A DNA stretch of 64,000 nt from Labia minor (GCA_963082975.1 OY720348.1:72317719-72381718), one strand, 5' to 3'. Shown: positions 35,894 through 50,300, counted from the stretch's first letter. A program made the numbers and translations. The notes: generated by a model not told the origin, from the sequence alone.

Positions 35894-36258
35894 ATGATGT
35901 CCACCATTCCAGAATCAAGAGAGAGATTGAAGAACATAATGACTTCCAGATCATCATCATCCATCGGGCGATTGCAAGGGGGGGTGAAACCCCTCCGTAA
36001 GTATTTTTTTAAGAAATATTTTAATATTATTCTAATCTATTTTCAATCTTAATAAATATGTCTTTTATTCTTGTTTTTCATGTAACCTCGATCAATGTTG
36101 ATGCCAATCTTTCACTTTTACGGTTTCATCAACAAGGTGAGTAGATTTCCAATATGAATTATTCCAGGAAAACATTATTTCATATTAGTCTTTGTTTTCC
36201 AGGGCATGAAGACGATGATTCTGTTGAAGAGTTTGTCGACTGCATTACCTACCATTAA
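35894..36258 (+). CDS. Array gene B (copy 2)
   Basis: Exons 35894-35996 and 36203-36258, same frame and product as copy 1 (MMSTIPESRERL start, EEFVDCITYH end). Confidence 0.5.
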
Positions 36259-39200
36259 TCAATCCATTGTAAGTATTTTTTATGTATTTATATATTTTAT
36301 TTTTTTATTTTATAGTATATTATAAATGATACGCGTAGTATATAACAAGATATTTGAATTTCATGATAATTTAGAAATTAGATTTCAGTTCTTGGTTGAG
36401 AGATTTTTTTCAATTCTTTTGATTTATACATGTATTTCTCCTTTAAAAGAATGATAATTATTTTTAATATTAAATCAGTTTAATTATAAATTATTTAATT
36501 TTAATTATTGCTCTATATATATACATACTTAAAGAGAATAATATTGAAAATAATATTTTAAAATAAAACTTTTAAATGGAGTGAACACTAATCGCAATAG
36601 ATAGCGGGATATGTATTAAATCAGTATAATATTTTTTCAAAAGTATATAAAATTTATATCATTAATATTAATATTTCTTAATGATGATAGTTTTGAAAAC
36701 CTGTAGAGTAAATAATTATTTTTCAAATAATAACACTTTTGCTGCCCTTATTTTATTTTAAACACTCTTATTCGAATATATTTTATTTAAAAAAATCTCC
36801 CGAAATTCTTCTAAAGATAAACAACAAAATTTTAAAAAGAACGCATTGAATTTTTCATTTCAAATAGCTTATAGAAAGATTATGCTTTAATATTAGATTA
36901 AATATAAAGAGAATCACGTTTATTTGAACTTTGAGATAAGCTATAAATAATGTAAATTGTAAATTTAGAGAAAGGAAGATAATTAATATTAAATATGATA
37001 TTTATTTTACGATTAGAGTATAATGCAAAAATTTCGGTTAAATTTAAATTTAATTCAGTGAATATCATCTATGTATTTGAAATTATTTCGATTCTATACA
37101 ATTTAAGCCCGATATTACTTACAAAAGTTTAAATAAGCCTATTTTGATTGGTGACATTTATTTGAAAGGATTTGTATGATATACAAATTTGTAAAAAAAA
37201 AAAGAAAAGGCAATAAGTATTTTATTTACAAATAGTATGTTTTTAAATTCAATAGAATATTTGAATTAGAGTTTAAAATACGTACTGGATGGTAATTAAC
37301 TATATTTATGAATTTGGGAAGATTTTACAAAGTTGGAGCCCCTTTTAGTTAGATATCCACCGACACAGAAAATACTAAATTTAAAAAAATTACTAAAATT
37401 CTCTCTTAAAGCTATCTACATACAGAAAGAATTTTAGAAAGAATGTATTGATTCATTTCCTCTAGACAGATAAACAAAATTAAATTTTATTTATATTAAT
37501 ATCAAGAGAATATATAACGTTTATTTTTTAAATTCGAAATAGGATACATATAATATATTGTAAGTTCGGTGGAGAAGATAAATAATATTAATCATAATAT
37601 TTAAGATTGAAGAATTCATATGAAATTTCTATTTAGTGAATAACAATCTTTTGGAAATTGAACTGATTGAAATGAAGGGGGGTTCACTGCCTGGATGTTT
37701 TCTCTGCCGATGCCTGATTGTGCAATTGATCTAACTATCAATTGATAAACAGACCACCACGGATCCAAGTAGATCAGCAGAATAAACGCCCGACGGGGTA
37801 ATCGAACAGTTGAGCCGATTACTGAGCTGGATCGCTAACGATAATAGCCTCTCGTTGAGCTTCCCTCAGTAGACCAGGCCTCGAAGAAAATATACGAATC
37901 GGCAGGCGATGGCGGCGTATTGACTCCACAAACACAGGCGGCAGGTAACAAACGTAGGCAGGCCGAACACAAAACCAAGCAGAAGGGGGTCTTCAGAGGG
38001 TGCCGTCCCTTTTTATATGGGGATATGTAAGTAGGGGAATGTCACTCATCAGTGGGTGTTCAGAGAGGGGATTGGTCAAACACATTAGTTCATTTATCTT
38101 AAATTAAAAAACTTAAACTTATAATTGAAATATCTTAAAATTAATTTTCTTAATAATACAATTATAAAATATTAACATTTATCCTTACTTAATACTAAAA
38201 ACCTATTTTTATATTAATTAAATAAAATTATTATCGGAGAGCGGCAATTCAAATTAAATTGCATTCAGGTTCCATGCTGAGCCACAATCTATAGAATCTT
38301 TATCCGATATTTCTTAAAAATAAAATAGTTTTAATTGGTGATATTTATTTATTATATATTAATTTAAAGGCGATAAATATTTTAGATACAATTTCAATTC
38401 AATTTCAATGTTTTTGAATATAACGATGGATTTCTTTTATTTTTTCTTGTCATGAAATTATCTGGTATCATTTTATTAAATCAATTCAAATGGGAACTAT
38501 TAGAATAAAATAAAGGATATTTGGTTAATTGTCGGAAATGAAAAACTAACTATTGATATATTTTAAAAACTCTGAGAATTACTAGAATTATTATTTATTA
38601 ATTTAATATAAATTATTGAACGAGTTCTGACTTGTCCATAGTGAGTCTTGATATCCAAGGATGGGGGTGGTGCATTTACATAAATCATGATAGTTTCTGG
38701 TTTGATATAAAATAAAAAACATTAAATTATAAATTGTTTAGATAATTGGGAGTAGTAATATCTCTCTATATAAAATAATAATACTTGTGGTGGAATTAAA
38801 ATAAAATATTATAAGAAAAATCAAATTCAATTCAGACAGAATTCTCCTGAACAATTAACGAAAAATTTTGAAAACATTATATTGAATTTTTCATTTCACA
38901 TGATTCAACTTATAAAGTAAGGTATTTATAAATAAAATTCAATTTTATTTATTTTAAAAAGAAAAACGTTTATTTAAATTTAGAAATACGACTACAAATA
39001 ATAGATTTTTAATACTAGTACGATGAAATAGATAATTAATATAAAAAATAATATGCGTTGATTAAAATCATTATTAAAGATTTCGATTAGTTTGAAAACT
39101 GATTCTCTAATATTACTATAATTTTTATTTTTTTATTTTAAATTGTTTCCTTTGTATAGAATAGAAGTCCAAATTTGGTAATTTAATTGAAGCATAAATC

Positions 39201-40582
39201 ATTTTGTTCTATAAATTTGAACTTTTTCTATAACATATCATCTATTCTAAGAGAATTACTTAATATTTAATTTATATACTAACATATATTGCCTATGTGT
39301 ACCTAGATATTCTTAAACCAAATAATATAATATATTTATATTTAAAATAGAATAAAATAGTAACGTATAAATCGATGAATTTTAATTTTAATCGGATATA
39401 TACATATAATGTAGTTCTATAATTTTTTTTTTAATTTTATTTTAAATTACGAGTTTAACATGTTTTTTTTTTTATATATTCAATATTATATAATATATAT
39501 ATATATATATATATTCTATTTCTTATAACATTTATTTTAGAAAAAGTGCATGCTTATTTTTTTCATTGCGATTTTATTTATCTAAAATAATTATAAACTC
39601 TTGAAAAATAATTATTTTTTCAATATAATTTTATTTATTTTTTTAATATTGATAGCTATCCGTTATTTTCTAAGAAATCGACAAATTTATTAAAATATTT
39701 ATTGAATATCAGTGAAAATGCATTATAAAATAAATAATAAAAATAAAACACTTGAAATTCAATCTCTCATAATATGATTGAAAAGAAATCAATTTGATTA
39801 GGTTTCTAATAAAGAACAGAGTACCTAAATTAAATAAGAATTAAAACGTCACACATAATGGGGCTAGATATTGTGAATAAAAGTAAAAAAAATATATAAC
39901 TATAGTTGATATTTATTTGGAAAAAAATGATTTATACTTTTAAATTACTATATTGATATTATTATACGAGTTAAGTTATTTAAATAACTTTTCCTTTTTT
40001 TTTTTAGCTTGTTATGGTTTGATGGTAGTCGGTGTCTGAAGAATATATAGGATACGTATAGAAAAAGGAATCACATCTCATCAGAGGTAAAGTTGATATA
40101 TAAACAAACTATAATTAAAAATTAGAATTACATATTCAATTAATTTTTAAGTAGAAAATCAATAAAAGTTGTATCGATAGATATATAAATATTCATAAAT
40201 TAAAACAATAAGAAAAAGAAATTTACATTCGACTGAATTTGTTTTATTCTAGTTTTTTACAATAAATTTAAATAAATATAGTATTTTATAGGAAAGTATT
40301 CTTTAAATTAAAAATGGCTTTTTTTCATTCATGATATTTATTTATATAATTAATCATGAAATAACAAAAGAGCTATGATCAAGACAATTTTTTTTTTTTT
40401 TTTTATATATTTAATTCGTCGTGCATAGTTTAGAATAATAGGTTAAAATTTAATATAATGTTTTGGATTTTTCATTTGAATATAAAAAAAAGAGTATTTA
40501 ATAATTTAAATATTTTCAATTTCTCTATTAGTTCATCTGAAAGAACGTGGATTCACGAAACAAATTTGGACCACTACTATAT

Positions 40583-41213
40583 ATGGAGATGGTGAAAAGT
40601 ACGAGTTCATCGAGATCGTCGAGTGACTTACTACGAGTGGGCAACCTATTTATAACTCCGAGGTTAGTAATTTTTGTTATAAAAAAAATGTATTATAATT
40701 TGAATACTCAATCTTATATATGTCTTTTGTTTTTCTTTTTTTTTTTTCATGTATCATCCTTTTCTGATGGCAAATTCAATTTTCTTCGAATAATATTGGT
40801 TTCTTCAAAATTTTTTATAAATACAGCTCACCAAAAATAAGTACTCAACATATATTTTTTGATTATTCTGGCACTAGTGGTAGTAATGAATTTAATTTAA
40901 TATTGACAAAATTTAAATATTACAATAAAAAATACAATATTTCTATTATTTTTTGTTAAATTTAACATTGTTCGTGAATTAGTTAGTTAGATTAAAGATT
41001 TTCAGAGGCTACCCTAGAAAACAGAAAGAATTGGAAGAGAGAAGGATAAGGATGGCAAATCTACAATCTACTGAATCATCAATTCCTTTAAAGGTATTTA
41101 GAATTGTTAGCCTGAGAGGTTGCGTATGGGGGGTGATTATACATTATTTTGGCTTAATCGTTTGTTGTTAGGGATTTACAGATAAAGGAATGCTTCAAGA
41201 AAGTGCCTTCTGA
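40583..41213 (+). CDS. Array gene A (copy 3), F-to-L variant
   Basis: Exons 40583-40662, 41006-41093 and 41172-41213. The SSSDFLRVG of copies 1-2 is SSSDLLRVG here, and the NLF leucine codon differs silently. The one-base deletion lies in the first intron and does not affect the predicted protein. Confidence 0.5.
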
Positions 41214-42249
41214 TTCATCGCGTCCAAACCTTTGTGGTAGCCTATAAATATAGATAGAAACTAGAAACATTAAATTTAATGAATTATTAATATATTAGAA
41301 TAGAATAGAAAAAAGGTGTTGGGTTGTTGCATGCTTCTAAATATTAAAGGAAACACCTTGTTAGTATTTCGTCTTTAGTATTTAGTGGGTGGAGTCGGGT
41401 ATGTGCCAGAAAATATTAAGGGATTGTTTATCTGCATGTGTTTTGTGCTTCCCAAATCGTCATTTTTTTTATTTTTTAATGACGATTCCCTTGTTTGTGT
41501 AAAGTAATGTGTATCACTGAGGATGACTCGGACGTGGATCTATGGTATTGGACAGGCATTCGTGAAGGTAGTTCAACAATGTTCCTTAATGGGATTAGCC
41601 CGCCAGGATGTATTGACTACCTTGGAGCTAAGTTTAGTCTCTTTTTCATGAGTGTTCCTCCCACTATGGAGGACGCCATGAATCCCCATTAGGTAGGGAT
41701 TTTTTACAGGTTGCCACGAATGTGGTGTTCAATCGTAATCCAAAAACTCAAAGTCACTCTCAGCTGATCCACAGATACTCACAAACGGCTTCCCACTTAA
41801 TCTATGCTTTTCTTTTTCTTTTTTTTTTCCTTCTTCTTCTAAATTACGCATTTCTTCGGAAGTTAAAACACAAAATAGACCATACTGTGTCTAATAAGCG
41901 CGTTCGGGAGTGTTTTATTTTTTTTTTTTTTTTTTTTTTTTCGTTTCCGTGATTGCAATCTTTTCTAGCAAGAAGAGTGTTTTGCACGAAGATAGAAAAT
42001 ATTATTAGATGGCCATCCGTGCCATAGAATTGGGTTTGGGATAGGATAGACTGTGTACAGGGAAGACATCAGGGCGCAATGAAGTAGCCTCCACGGTAGG
42101 TTATATGTATATTGAAATTCAATTTATGTCTTCTTTCCTGTGACGTTATTCTCTTCTGTTTGTTACCTCTAACTAATGATCTTTTTTTCTATTTCTTTTT
42201 ATTTTCATTGTCTGAAGAGCATCATTTGAATAACTTGGTTTGGTGGTAT

Positions 42250-42636
42250 ATGGGGCCAGATCAGAATTTCATCGCATCTCTTCACAACGACTGCGAGACA
42301 TCTCATCGGTGAGTTGAATTTTTATTTCTATAATATTTCATGAAATAATTTTTAATTTGTCTTAAAATAATTAAAATTACCTAATTTTTAAATGGCGTTT
42401 ATTGTTAGAACTGAAATTTTTGTGACAGTAATTCTTCTTCGAAAATGTTAAAATAAATCTAAAAAACTTTCTTTGTTTTTTACTAATTATTCTTTGATTT
42501 TTCTAACTTACAATATAGAAGAATACACTGGATATAATAAATAATATATACAAGTAAATATTTCGAAATCACAAAACTAATTATGAATCTATTTCTTGTT
42601 TTTAGATCTACATTGAATGGAATGGAGCGAGCATAA
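42250..42636 (+). CDS. Array mini-gene D (copy 3), uncertain
   Basis: Exons 42250-42308 and 42606-42636, identical in frame to copy 1. Confidence 0.3.
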
Positions 42637-43288
42637 GATTTCATCTACCTACTTTGAAGGTTACTAAAAAGGAAAATAAAAAATGGGTAAGAATTTTATT
42701 TATTTTTTCTACTATTTAAATAATTAATATTGAAATATTATTTTAAATTTTAAAATATTATCTACAAGTACTCTTACTGTGTCCAAAATTTCATTAAATT
42801 ATTAATGTATAATCAATCCTATTCCTATGATAGATATCCTCCAACTTCTATTAAATACTATTCAATATAAATATTCATTGAATTAAATTTCAAATATTAA
42901 TTAATGATGGTATATTATAGAAATTTCTATAAAAGGATAAAATAAAATAGAAGACTTATTAAAAACATTCTTTGACTATTATCTTCTTCAAGTATTATTT
43001 TTTAAGTTTAAAAAAGGTTTTATTTAATTTTTAATATATATCACGATATGTTTTATCTATCACCATCAGATATGTTCGTACCTGTTGACTCCACTCTCTG
43101 GTCACTAAGAAATGATGATGGAAGAAGCTAATAAGAATAAGCGCATGCACAAACGGTGAGTAGAATTATGAATACAATAGAATTTCAAAATAATCCAGAT
43201 ATTTTTACATTGATGAATTTATAAAGATACTACACGCGTATATTAAATTACTAAGTGAAATGTTTTGTTAATTTTTTAGTTTTACTTG

Positions 43289-43653
43289 ATGATGTCCACC
43301 ATTCCAGAATCAAGAGAGAGATTGAAGAACATAATGACTTCCAGATCATCATCATCCATCGGGCGATTGCAAGGGGGGGTGAAACCCCTCCGTAAGTATT
43401 TTTTTAAGAAATATTTTAATATTATTCTAATCTATTTTCAATCTTAATAAATATGTCTTTTATTCTTGTTTTTCATGTAACCTCGATCAATGTTGATGCC
43501 AATCTTTCACTTTTACGGTTTCATCAACAAGGTGAGTAGATTTCCAATATGAATTATTCCAGGAAAACATTATTTCATATTAGTCTTTGTTTTCCAGGGC
43601 ATGAAGACGATGATTCTGTTGAAGAGTTTGTCGACTGCATTACCTACCATTAA
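43289..43653 (+). CDS. Array gene B (copy 3)
   Basis: Exons 43289-43391 and 43598-43653, same frame and product as copy 1. Confidence 0.5.
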
Positions 43654-46600
43654 TCAATCCATTGTAAGTATTTTTTATGTATTTATATATTTTATTTTTT
43701 TATTTTATAGTATATTATAAATGATACGCGTAGTATATAACAAGATATTTGAATTTCATGATAATTTAGAAATTAGATTTCAGTTCTTGGTTGAGAGATT
43801 TTTTTCAATTCTTTTGATTTATACATGTATTTCTCCTTTAAAAGAATGATAATTATTTTTAATATTAAATCAGTTTAATTATAAATTATTTAATTTTAAT
43901 TATTGCTCTATATATATACATACTTAAAGAGAATAATATTGAAAATAATATTTTAAAATAAAACTTTTAAATGGAGTGAACACTAATCGCAATAGATAGC
44001 GGGATATGTATTAAATCAGTATAATATTTTTTCAAAAGTATATAAAATTTATATCATTAATATTAATATTTCTTAATGATGATAGTTTTGAAAACCTGTA
44101 GAGTAAATAATTATTTTTCAAATAATAACACTTTTGCTGCCCTTATTTTATTTTAAACACTCTTATTCGAATATATTTTATTTAAAAAAATCTCCCGAAA
44201 TTCTTCTAAAGATAAACAACAAAATTTTAAAAAGAACGCATTGAATTTTTCATTTCAAATAGCTTATAGAAAGATTATGCTTTAATATTAGATTAAATAT
44301 AAAGAGAATCACGTTTATTTGAACTTTGAGATAAGCTATAAATAATGTAAATTGTAAATTTAGAGAAAGGAAGATAATTAATATTAAATATGATATTTAT
44401 TTTACGATTAGAGTATAATGCAAAAATTTCGGTTAAATTTAAATTTAATTCAGTGAATATCATCTATGTATTTGAAATTATTTCGATTCTATACAATTTA
44501 AGCCCGATATTACTTACAAAAGTTTAAATAAGCCTATTTTGATTGGTGACATTTATTTGAAAGGATTTGTATGATATACAAATTTGTAAAAAAAAAAAGA
44601 TAAGGCAATAAGTATTTTATTTACAAATAGTATGTTTTTAAATTCAATAGAATATTTGAATTAGAGTTTAAAATACGTACTGGATGGTAATTAACTATAT
44701 TTATGAATTTGGGAAGATTTTACAAAGTTGGAGCCCCTTTTAGTTAGATATCCACCGACACAGAAAATACTAAATTTAAAAAAATTACTAAAATTCTCTC
44801 TTAAAGCTATCTACATACAGAAAGAATTTTAGAAAGAATGTATTGATTCATTTCCTCTAGACAGATAAACAAAATTAAATTTTATTTATATTAATATCAA
44901 GAGAATATATAACGTTTATTTTTTAAATTCGAAATAGGATACATATAATATATTGTAAGTTCGGTGGAGAAGATAAATAATATTAATCATAATATTTAAG
45001 ATTGAAGAATTCATATGAAATTTCTATTTAGTGAATAACAATCTTTTGGAAATTGAACTGATTGAAATGAAGGGGGGTTCACTGCCTGGATGTTTTCTCT
45101 GCCGATGCCTGATTGTGCAATTGATCTAACTATCAATTGATAAACAGACCACCACGGATCCAAGTAGATCAGCAGAATAAACGCCCGACGGGGTAATCGA
45201 ACAGTTGAGCCGATTACTGAGCTGGATCGCTAACGATAATAGCCTCTCGTTGAGCTTCCCTCAGTAGACCAGGCCTCGAAGAAAATATACGAATCGGCAG
45301 GCGATGGCGGCGTATTGACTCCACAAACACAGGCGGCAGGTAACAAACGTAGGCAGGCCGAACACAAAACCAAGCAGAAGGGGGTCTTCAGAGGGTGCCG
45401 TCCCTTTTTATATGGGGATATGTAAGTAGGGGAATGTCACTCATCAGTGGGTGTTCAGAGAGGGGATTGGTCAAACACATTAGTTCATTTATCTTAAATT
45501 AAAAAACTTAAACTTATAATTGAAATATCTTAAAATTAATTTTCTTAATAATACAATTATAAAATATTAACATTTATCCTTACTTAATACTAAAAACCTA
45601 TTTTTATATTAATTAAATAAAATTATTATCGGAGAGCGGCAATTCAAATTAAATTGCATTCAGGTTCCATGCTGAGCCACAATCTATAGAATCTTTATCC
45701 GATATTTCTTAAAAATAAAATAGTTTTAATTGGTGATATTTATTTATTATATATTAATTTAAAGGCGATAAATATTTTAGATACAATTTCAATTCAATTT
45801 CAATGTTTTTGAATATAACGATGGATTTCTTTTATTTTTTCTTGTCATGAAATTATCTGGTATCATTTTATTAAATCAATTCAAATGGGAACTATTAGAA
45901 TAAAATAAAGGATATTTGGTTAATTGTCGGAAATGAAAAACTAACTATTGATATATTTTAAAAACTCTGAGAATTACTAGAATTATTATTTATTAATTTA
46001 ATATAAATTATTGAACGAGTTCTGACTTGTCCATAGTGAGTCTTGATATCCAAGGATGGGGGTGGTGCATTTACATAAATCATGATAGTTTCTGGTTTGA
46101 TATAAAATAAAAAACATTAAATTATAAATTGTTTAGATAATTGGGAGTAGTAATATCTCTCTATATAAAATAATAATACTTGTGGTGGAATTAAAATAAA
46201 ATATTATAAGAAAAATCAAATTCAATTCAGACAGAATTCTCCTGAACAATTAACGAAAAATTTTGAAAACATTATATTGAATTTTTCATTTCACATGATT
46301 CAACTTATAAAGTAAGGTATTTATAAATAAAATTCAATTTTATTTATTTTAAAAAGAAAAACGTTTATTTAAATTTAGAAATACGACTACAAATAATAGA
46401 TTTTTAATACTAGTACGATGAAATAGATAATTAATATAAAAAATAATATGCGTTGATTAAAATCATTATTAAAGATTTCGATTAGTTTGAAAACTGATTC
46501 TCTAATATTACTATAATTTTTATTTTTTTATTTTAAATTGTTTCCTTTGTATAGAATAGAAGTCCAAATTTGGTAATTTAATTGAAGCATAAATCATTTT

Positions 46601-47747
46601 GTTCTATAAATTTGAACTTTTTCTATAACATATCATCTATTCTAAGAGAATTACTTAATATTTAATTTATATACTAACATATATTGCCTATGTGTACCTA
46701 GATATTCTTAAACCAAATAATATAATATATTTATATTTAAAATAGAATAAAATAGTAACGTATAAATCGATGAATTTTAATTTTAATCGGATATATACAT
46801 ATAATGTAGTTCTATAATTTTTTTTTAATTTTATTTTAAATTACGAGTTTAACATGTTTTTTTTTTTATATATTCAATATTATATAATATATATATATAT
46901 ATATATATTCTATTTCTTATAACATTTATTTTAGAAAAAGTGCATGCTTATTTTTTTCATTGCGATTTTATTTATCTAAAATAATTATAAACTCTTGAAA
47001 AATAATTATTTTTTCAATATAATTTTATTTATTTTTTTAATATTGATAGCTATCCGTTATTTTCTAAGAAATCGACAAATTTATTAAAATATTTATTGAA
47101 TATCAGTGAAAATGCATTATAAAATAAATAATAAAAATAAAACACTTGAAATTCAATCTCTCATAATATGATTGAAAAGAAATCAATTTGATTAGGTTTC
47201 TAATAAAGAACAGAGTACCTAAATTAAATAAGAATTAAAACGTCACACATAATGGGGCTAGATATTGTGAATAAAAGTAAAAAAAATATATAACTATAGT
47301 TGATATTTATTTGGAAAAAAATGATTTATACTTTTAAATTACTAAGGTAATGGCACCAATAGATGACATTTTAAGCGCTCTTGTCGCTATTTTCTTTTAT
47401 AAAACCGAAACTATACGTCTCACAAAAAAAATCTTTTGGTTATTATAAAGCTTATCTTACCTTTTATCACCAGGATAAATATTTTAAACTTTTATATGAG
47501 TTTAATAGGAAATATAATTTTTTTTCAAAGTAATCAAATGGAACCTATAGATGACACCAAAAATTTTGGTGGAACCTAATGATGACAATTATGGAACCCA
47601 AAGATGACATCTACTTTTTTTACTTCGCTAGCTCTCTTTATCTTCAACTTATTTATTTACAAAGTAAAACATCTTTCCAACACCTTGTTACTGATTTAAC
47701 TTTAGTTATAATAAAAAAATCAGGTTTCATATAATGATACATTAGAT

Positions 47748-48212
47748 CAGAGGTTCTTAAACTGTGGTCCGCGGACCCCTGGGGGTCCGCGAAGACTTTT
47801 CTGGGGGTCCGCAAAGCCATCGTACAGGTGCACGAGAAAATTATGAGTCAGTTAAAACTTTATTTAATATAAAAAGAGCGATGGGATGGCTTTGTGAGGA
47901 AACAGAGATCAAATACCCAAATTCAACGAAATGTGCAAGAAAACTATTGCTACCGTTTCTATCTTCATATTTAGCTGAATTTTCATTCTTCAATATTATA
48001 ATTTCTAATAAAATGTGTTCTACAATATGCAAAAAAATCGTTATTCACCAATCACTGTTAGAAATATTCAACATATATCCTTGTTCTTATGAGATCGCAA
48101 ACCAGAAATTAACTAATAAAATGACGTAAAGTACCTAAAGTTGGGATGGGGTCCGTCAAAAAAAATTTCTCCAAGTGGGGGTCCGCGGAGTACATAAGTT
48201 TAAGAACCTCTG
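47748..48212 (+). mobile_element. hAT element (465 bp) nested in the TA-transposon
   Basis: Ends CAGAGGTTCTTAAAC and GTTTAAGAACCTCTG, flanked by the 8-bp duplication CATTAGAT (47740-47747; 48213-48220). Characteristic GGTCCGCGGACCCC and GGGGTCCGCGGAG blocks lie near each end. The interior keeps a little transposase sequence. Confidence 0.93.
47848..48129 (+). pseudogene. hAT transposase C-terminal scrap
   Basis: The frame contains LLLPFLSSYLAEFSFF, comparable to the LLPFxTxYLxExxFS block of the hAT dimerisation domain, followed by a degenerate tail. Only about 90 residues remain inside a 465-bp deletion derivative; no catalytic core. Confidence 0.55.
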
Positions 48213-49610
48213 CATTAGATATATTTATTGTGATTGATTTTATTTTTAGCTGATTATTATAATAAAATAAAAAATTGATTTTAAACAAATCTTTTTTTAA
48301 TTATGCATTTTTAATTATACATTGAGAACAGAGTAATTTAAAAAAAATTTCAAAAAAATAGTGTATGAAATTCTGGAACAGAAAAAAATTTTCTGACAAT
48401 GAGAAACACAGCGTCACCTTTAGGTTCCTATATCAATTCAGACATGCAACTTGGTGGAATTATATAAAATTATCTCCTCTTTACAGCTATTAATATAATA
48501 GACAATTTTTTTAAAAACCTACTTATAGCTGACATTGCTGTCATCTATAGGAAAAACAATTTTTAGGGGCACCTATAGATAACACCGTTGATAAAAAAGA
48601 TACTTTTAAGAATTAGGTGTTTAAATTGAAATGATTTATATCTATATTAAGTCTATTTTATAATGTAGTTGTTAAATTCTTGATAAATATGAATATAAAA
48701 ATATAAAATACTAATTAAGAACATTACTTCCCTTAAGGTTATCTTTAAGATTTGTTGAAAAAATCAATTGTTGACGATTCGGTCTGCTTTTCAAGTTAAA
48801 AGAAAAAAAATAGGGCGACTTATTGTATTGTTGTAGGATATCTCAGGTGGTGGAAAAGCATAACTATCATTTAAAAAAAAAAATTTCCGCGTATGTTTTA
48901 AAATTTGCTTATTTTTTTAGTTTAAATTCAAAAGTGTCATCTATAGGTGCCATGTCATCTATAGGTGCCATTACCTTATATTGATATTATTATACGAGTT
49001 AAGTTATTTAAATAACTTTTCCTTTTTTTTTTTAGCTTGTTATGGTTTGATGGTAGTCGGTGTCTGAAGAATATATAGGATACGTATAGAAAAAGGAATC
49101 ACATCTCATCAGAGGTAAAGTTGATATATAAACAAACTATAATTAAAAATTAGAATTACATATTCAATTAATTTTTAAGTAGAAAATCAATAAAAGTTGT
49201 ATCGATAGATATATAAATATTCATAAATTAAAACAATAAGAAAAAGAAATTTACATTCGACTGAATTTGTTTTATTCTAGTTTTTTACAATAAATTTAAA
49301 TAAATATAGTATTTTATAGGAAAGTATTCTTTAAATTAAAAATGGCTTTTTTTCATTCATGATATTTATTTATATAATTAATCATGAAATAACAAAAGAG
49401 CTATGATCAAGACAATTTTTTTTTTTTTTTTTATATATTTAATTCGTCGTGCATAGTTTAGAATAATAGGTTAAAATTTAATATAATGTTTTGGATTTTT
49501 CATTTGAATATAAAAAAAAGAGTATTTAATAATTTAAATATTTTCAATTTCTCTATTAGTTCATCTGAAAGAACGTGGATTCACGAAACAAATTTGGACC
49601 ACTACTATAT

Positions 49611-49690
49611 ATGGAGATGGTGAAAAGTACGAGTTCATCGAGATCGTCGAGTGACTTACTACGAGTGGGCAACCTATTTATAACTCCGAG
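49611..49690 (+). pseudogene. Array gene A exon 1 remnant (copy 4)
   Basis: First coding exon with the copy-3-type SSSDLLRVG sequence and intact donor. Exons 2 and 3 were removed by the 2.07-kb deletion, so the gene is truncated. Confidence 0.7.
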
Positions 49691-50239
49691 GTTAGTAATT
49701 TTTGTTATAAAAAAAATGTATTATAATTTGAATACTCAATCTTATATATGTCTTTTGTTTTTCTTTTTTTTTTTTCATGTATCATCCTTTTGCTGATGGC
49801 AAATTCAATTCTCTTCGAATAATATTGGTTTCTTCAAAATTTTTTATAAATACAGCTCACCAAAAATAAGTACTCAACATATATTTTTTGATTATTCTGG
49901 CACTAGTGGTAGTAATGAATTTAAAACATTCTTTCACTATTATCTTCTTCAAGTATTATTTTTTAAGTTTAAAAAAGGTTTTATTTAATTTTTAATATAT
50001 ATCACGATATTTTTTATCTATCACCATCAGATATGTTCGTACCCGTTGACTCCACTCTCTGGTCACTAAGAAATGATGATGGAAGAAGCTAATAAGAATA
50101 AGCGCATGCACAAACGGTGAGTAGAATTATGAATACAATAGAATTTCAAAATAATCCAGATATTTTTACATTGATGAATTTATAACGATACTACACGCGT
50201 ATATTAAATTACTAAGTGAAATGTTTTGTTAATTTTTTA

Positions 50240-50300
50240 GTTTTACTTGATGATGTCCACCATTCCAGAATCAAGAGAGAGATTGAACAACATAATGACT
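50240..50300 (+). pseudogene. Truncated array gene B exon 1 (copy 4)
   Basis: Begins after TTTTTTAG like the other copies (TTTTACTTGATGATGTCCAC) but breaks at ATGACT, before the serine block and donor, and runs into a second diverged copy of the preceding intron. Confidence 0.75.

Larger units (their letters stand above)
31603..38998 (+). repeat. 7396-bp array unit, copy 2
   Basis: Same length and nearly the same sequence as copy 1. Shares gene A variants with copy 1 (SSSDFLRVGN, from GACTTTCTACG) and differs there from copies 3 and 4. Confidence 0.95.
38999..46393 (+). repeat. 7395-bp array unit, copy 3
   Basis: One base shorter than copies 1-2: a G is missing in TTTTCTGATGG near 40763, where the others have TTTTGCTGATGG. 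Shares several substitutions near gene A with copy 4 (GACTTACTACG, CCTATTTATAAC, AATTTTTTATAAATACAG), showing a closer origin of copies 3 and 4. Confidence 0.95.
47345..48976. mobile_element. DNA transposon with TA target duplication in array copy 4
   Basis: The terminal inverted repeat AGGTAATGGCACC starts at 47345 and GGTGCCATTACCT ends at 48976, flanked by TA (47343-47344; 48977-48978). Comparison with copies 1-3 shows the empty site exactly. Variants of GGCACCTATAGATGACA recur several times near each end (left: about 47358, 47538, 47570, 47590; right: about 48535, 48570, 48935, 48952). A TA duplication suggests a Tc1/mariner-like or other TA-targeting superfamily. No own transposase; the interior holds a hAT insertion. 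Confidence 0.92.
46394..50300 (+). repeat. Array unit copy 4, interrupted and internally deleted
   Basis: Follows the unit from its start to 47344, where a DNA transposon (47345-48976) interrupts it, and resumes after a duplicated TA. At about 49924 the sequence jumps from the region equivalent to 40894 to that equivalent to about 42962, a loss of about 2.07 kb that removes gene A exons 2-3, the EDDSDV frame and mini-gene D. It breaks off inside gene B exon 1 near 50300. Confidence 0.93.

Noticed and set aside
24207-46393. Array considered as a transposon or satellite amplified by transposition
   Set aside because: No terminal repeats, TSD or transposase, and the copies are strictly head-to-tail with constant period; unequal exchange explains it better.
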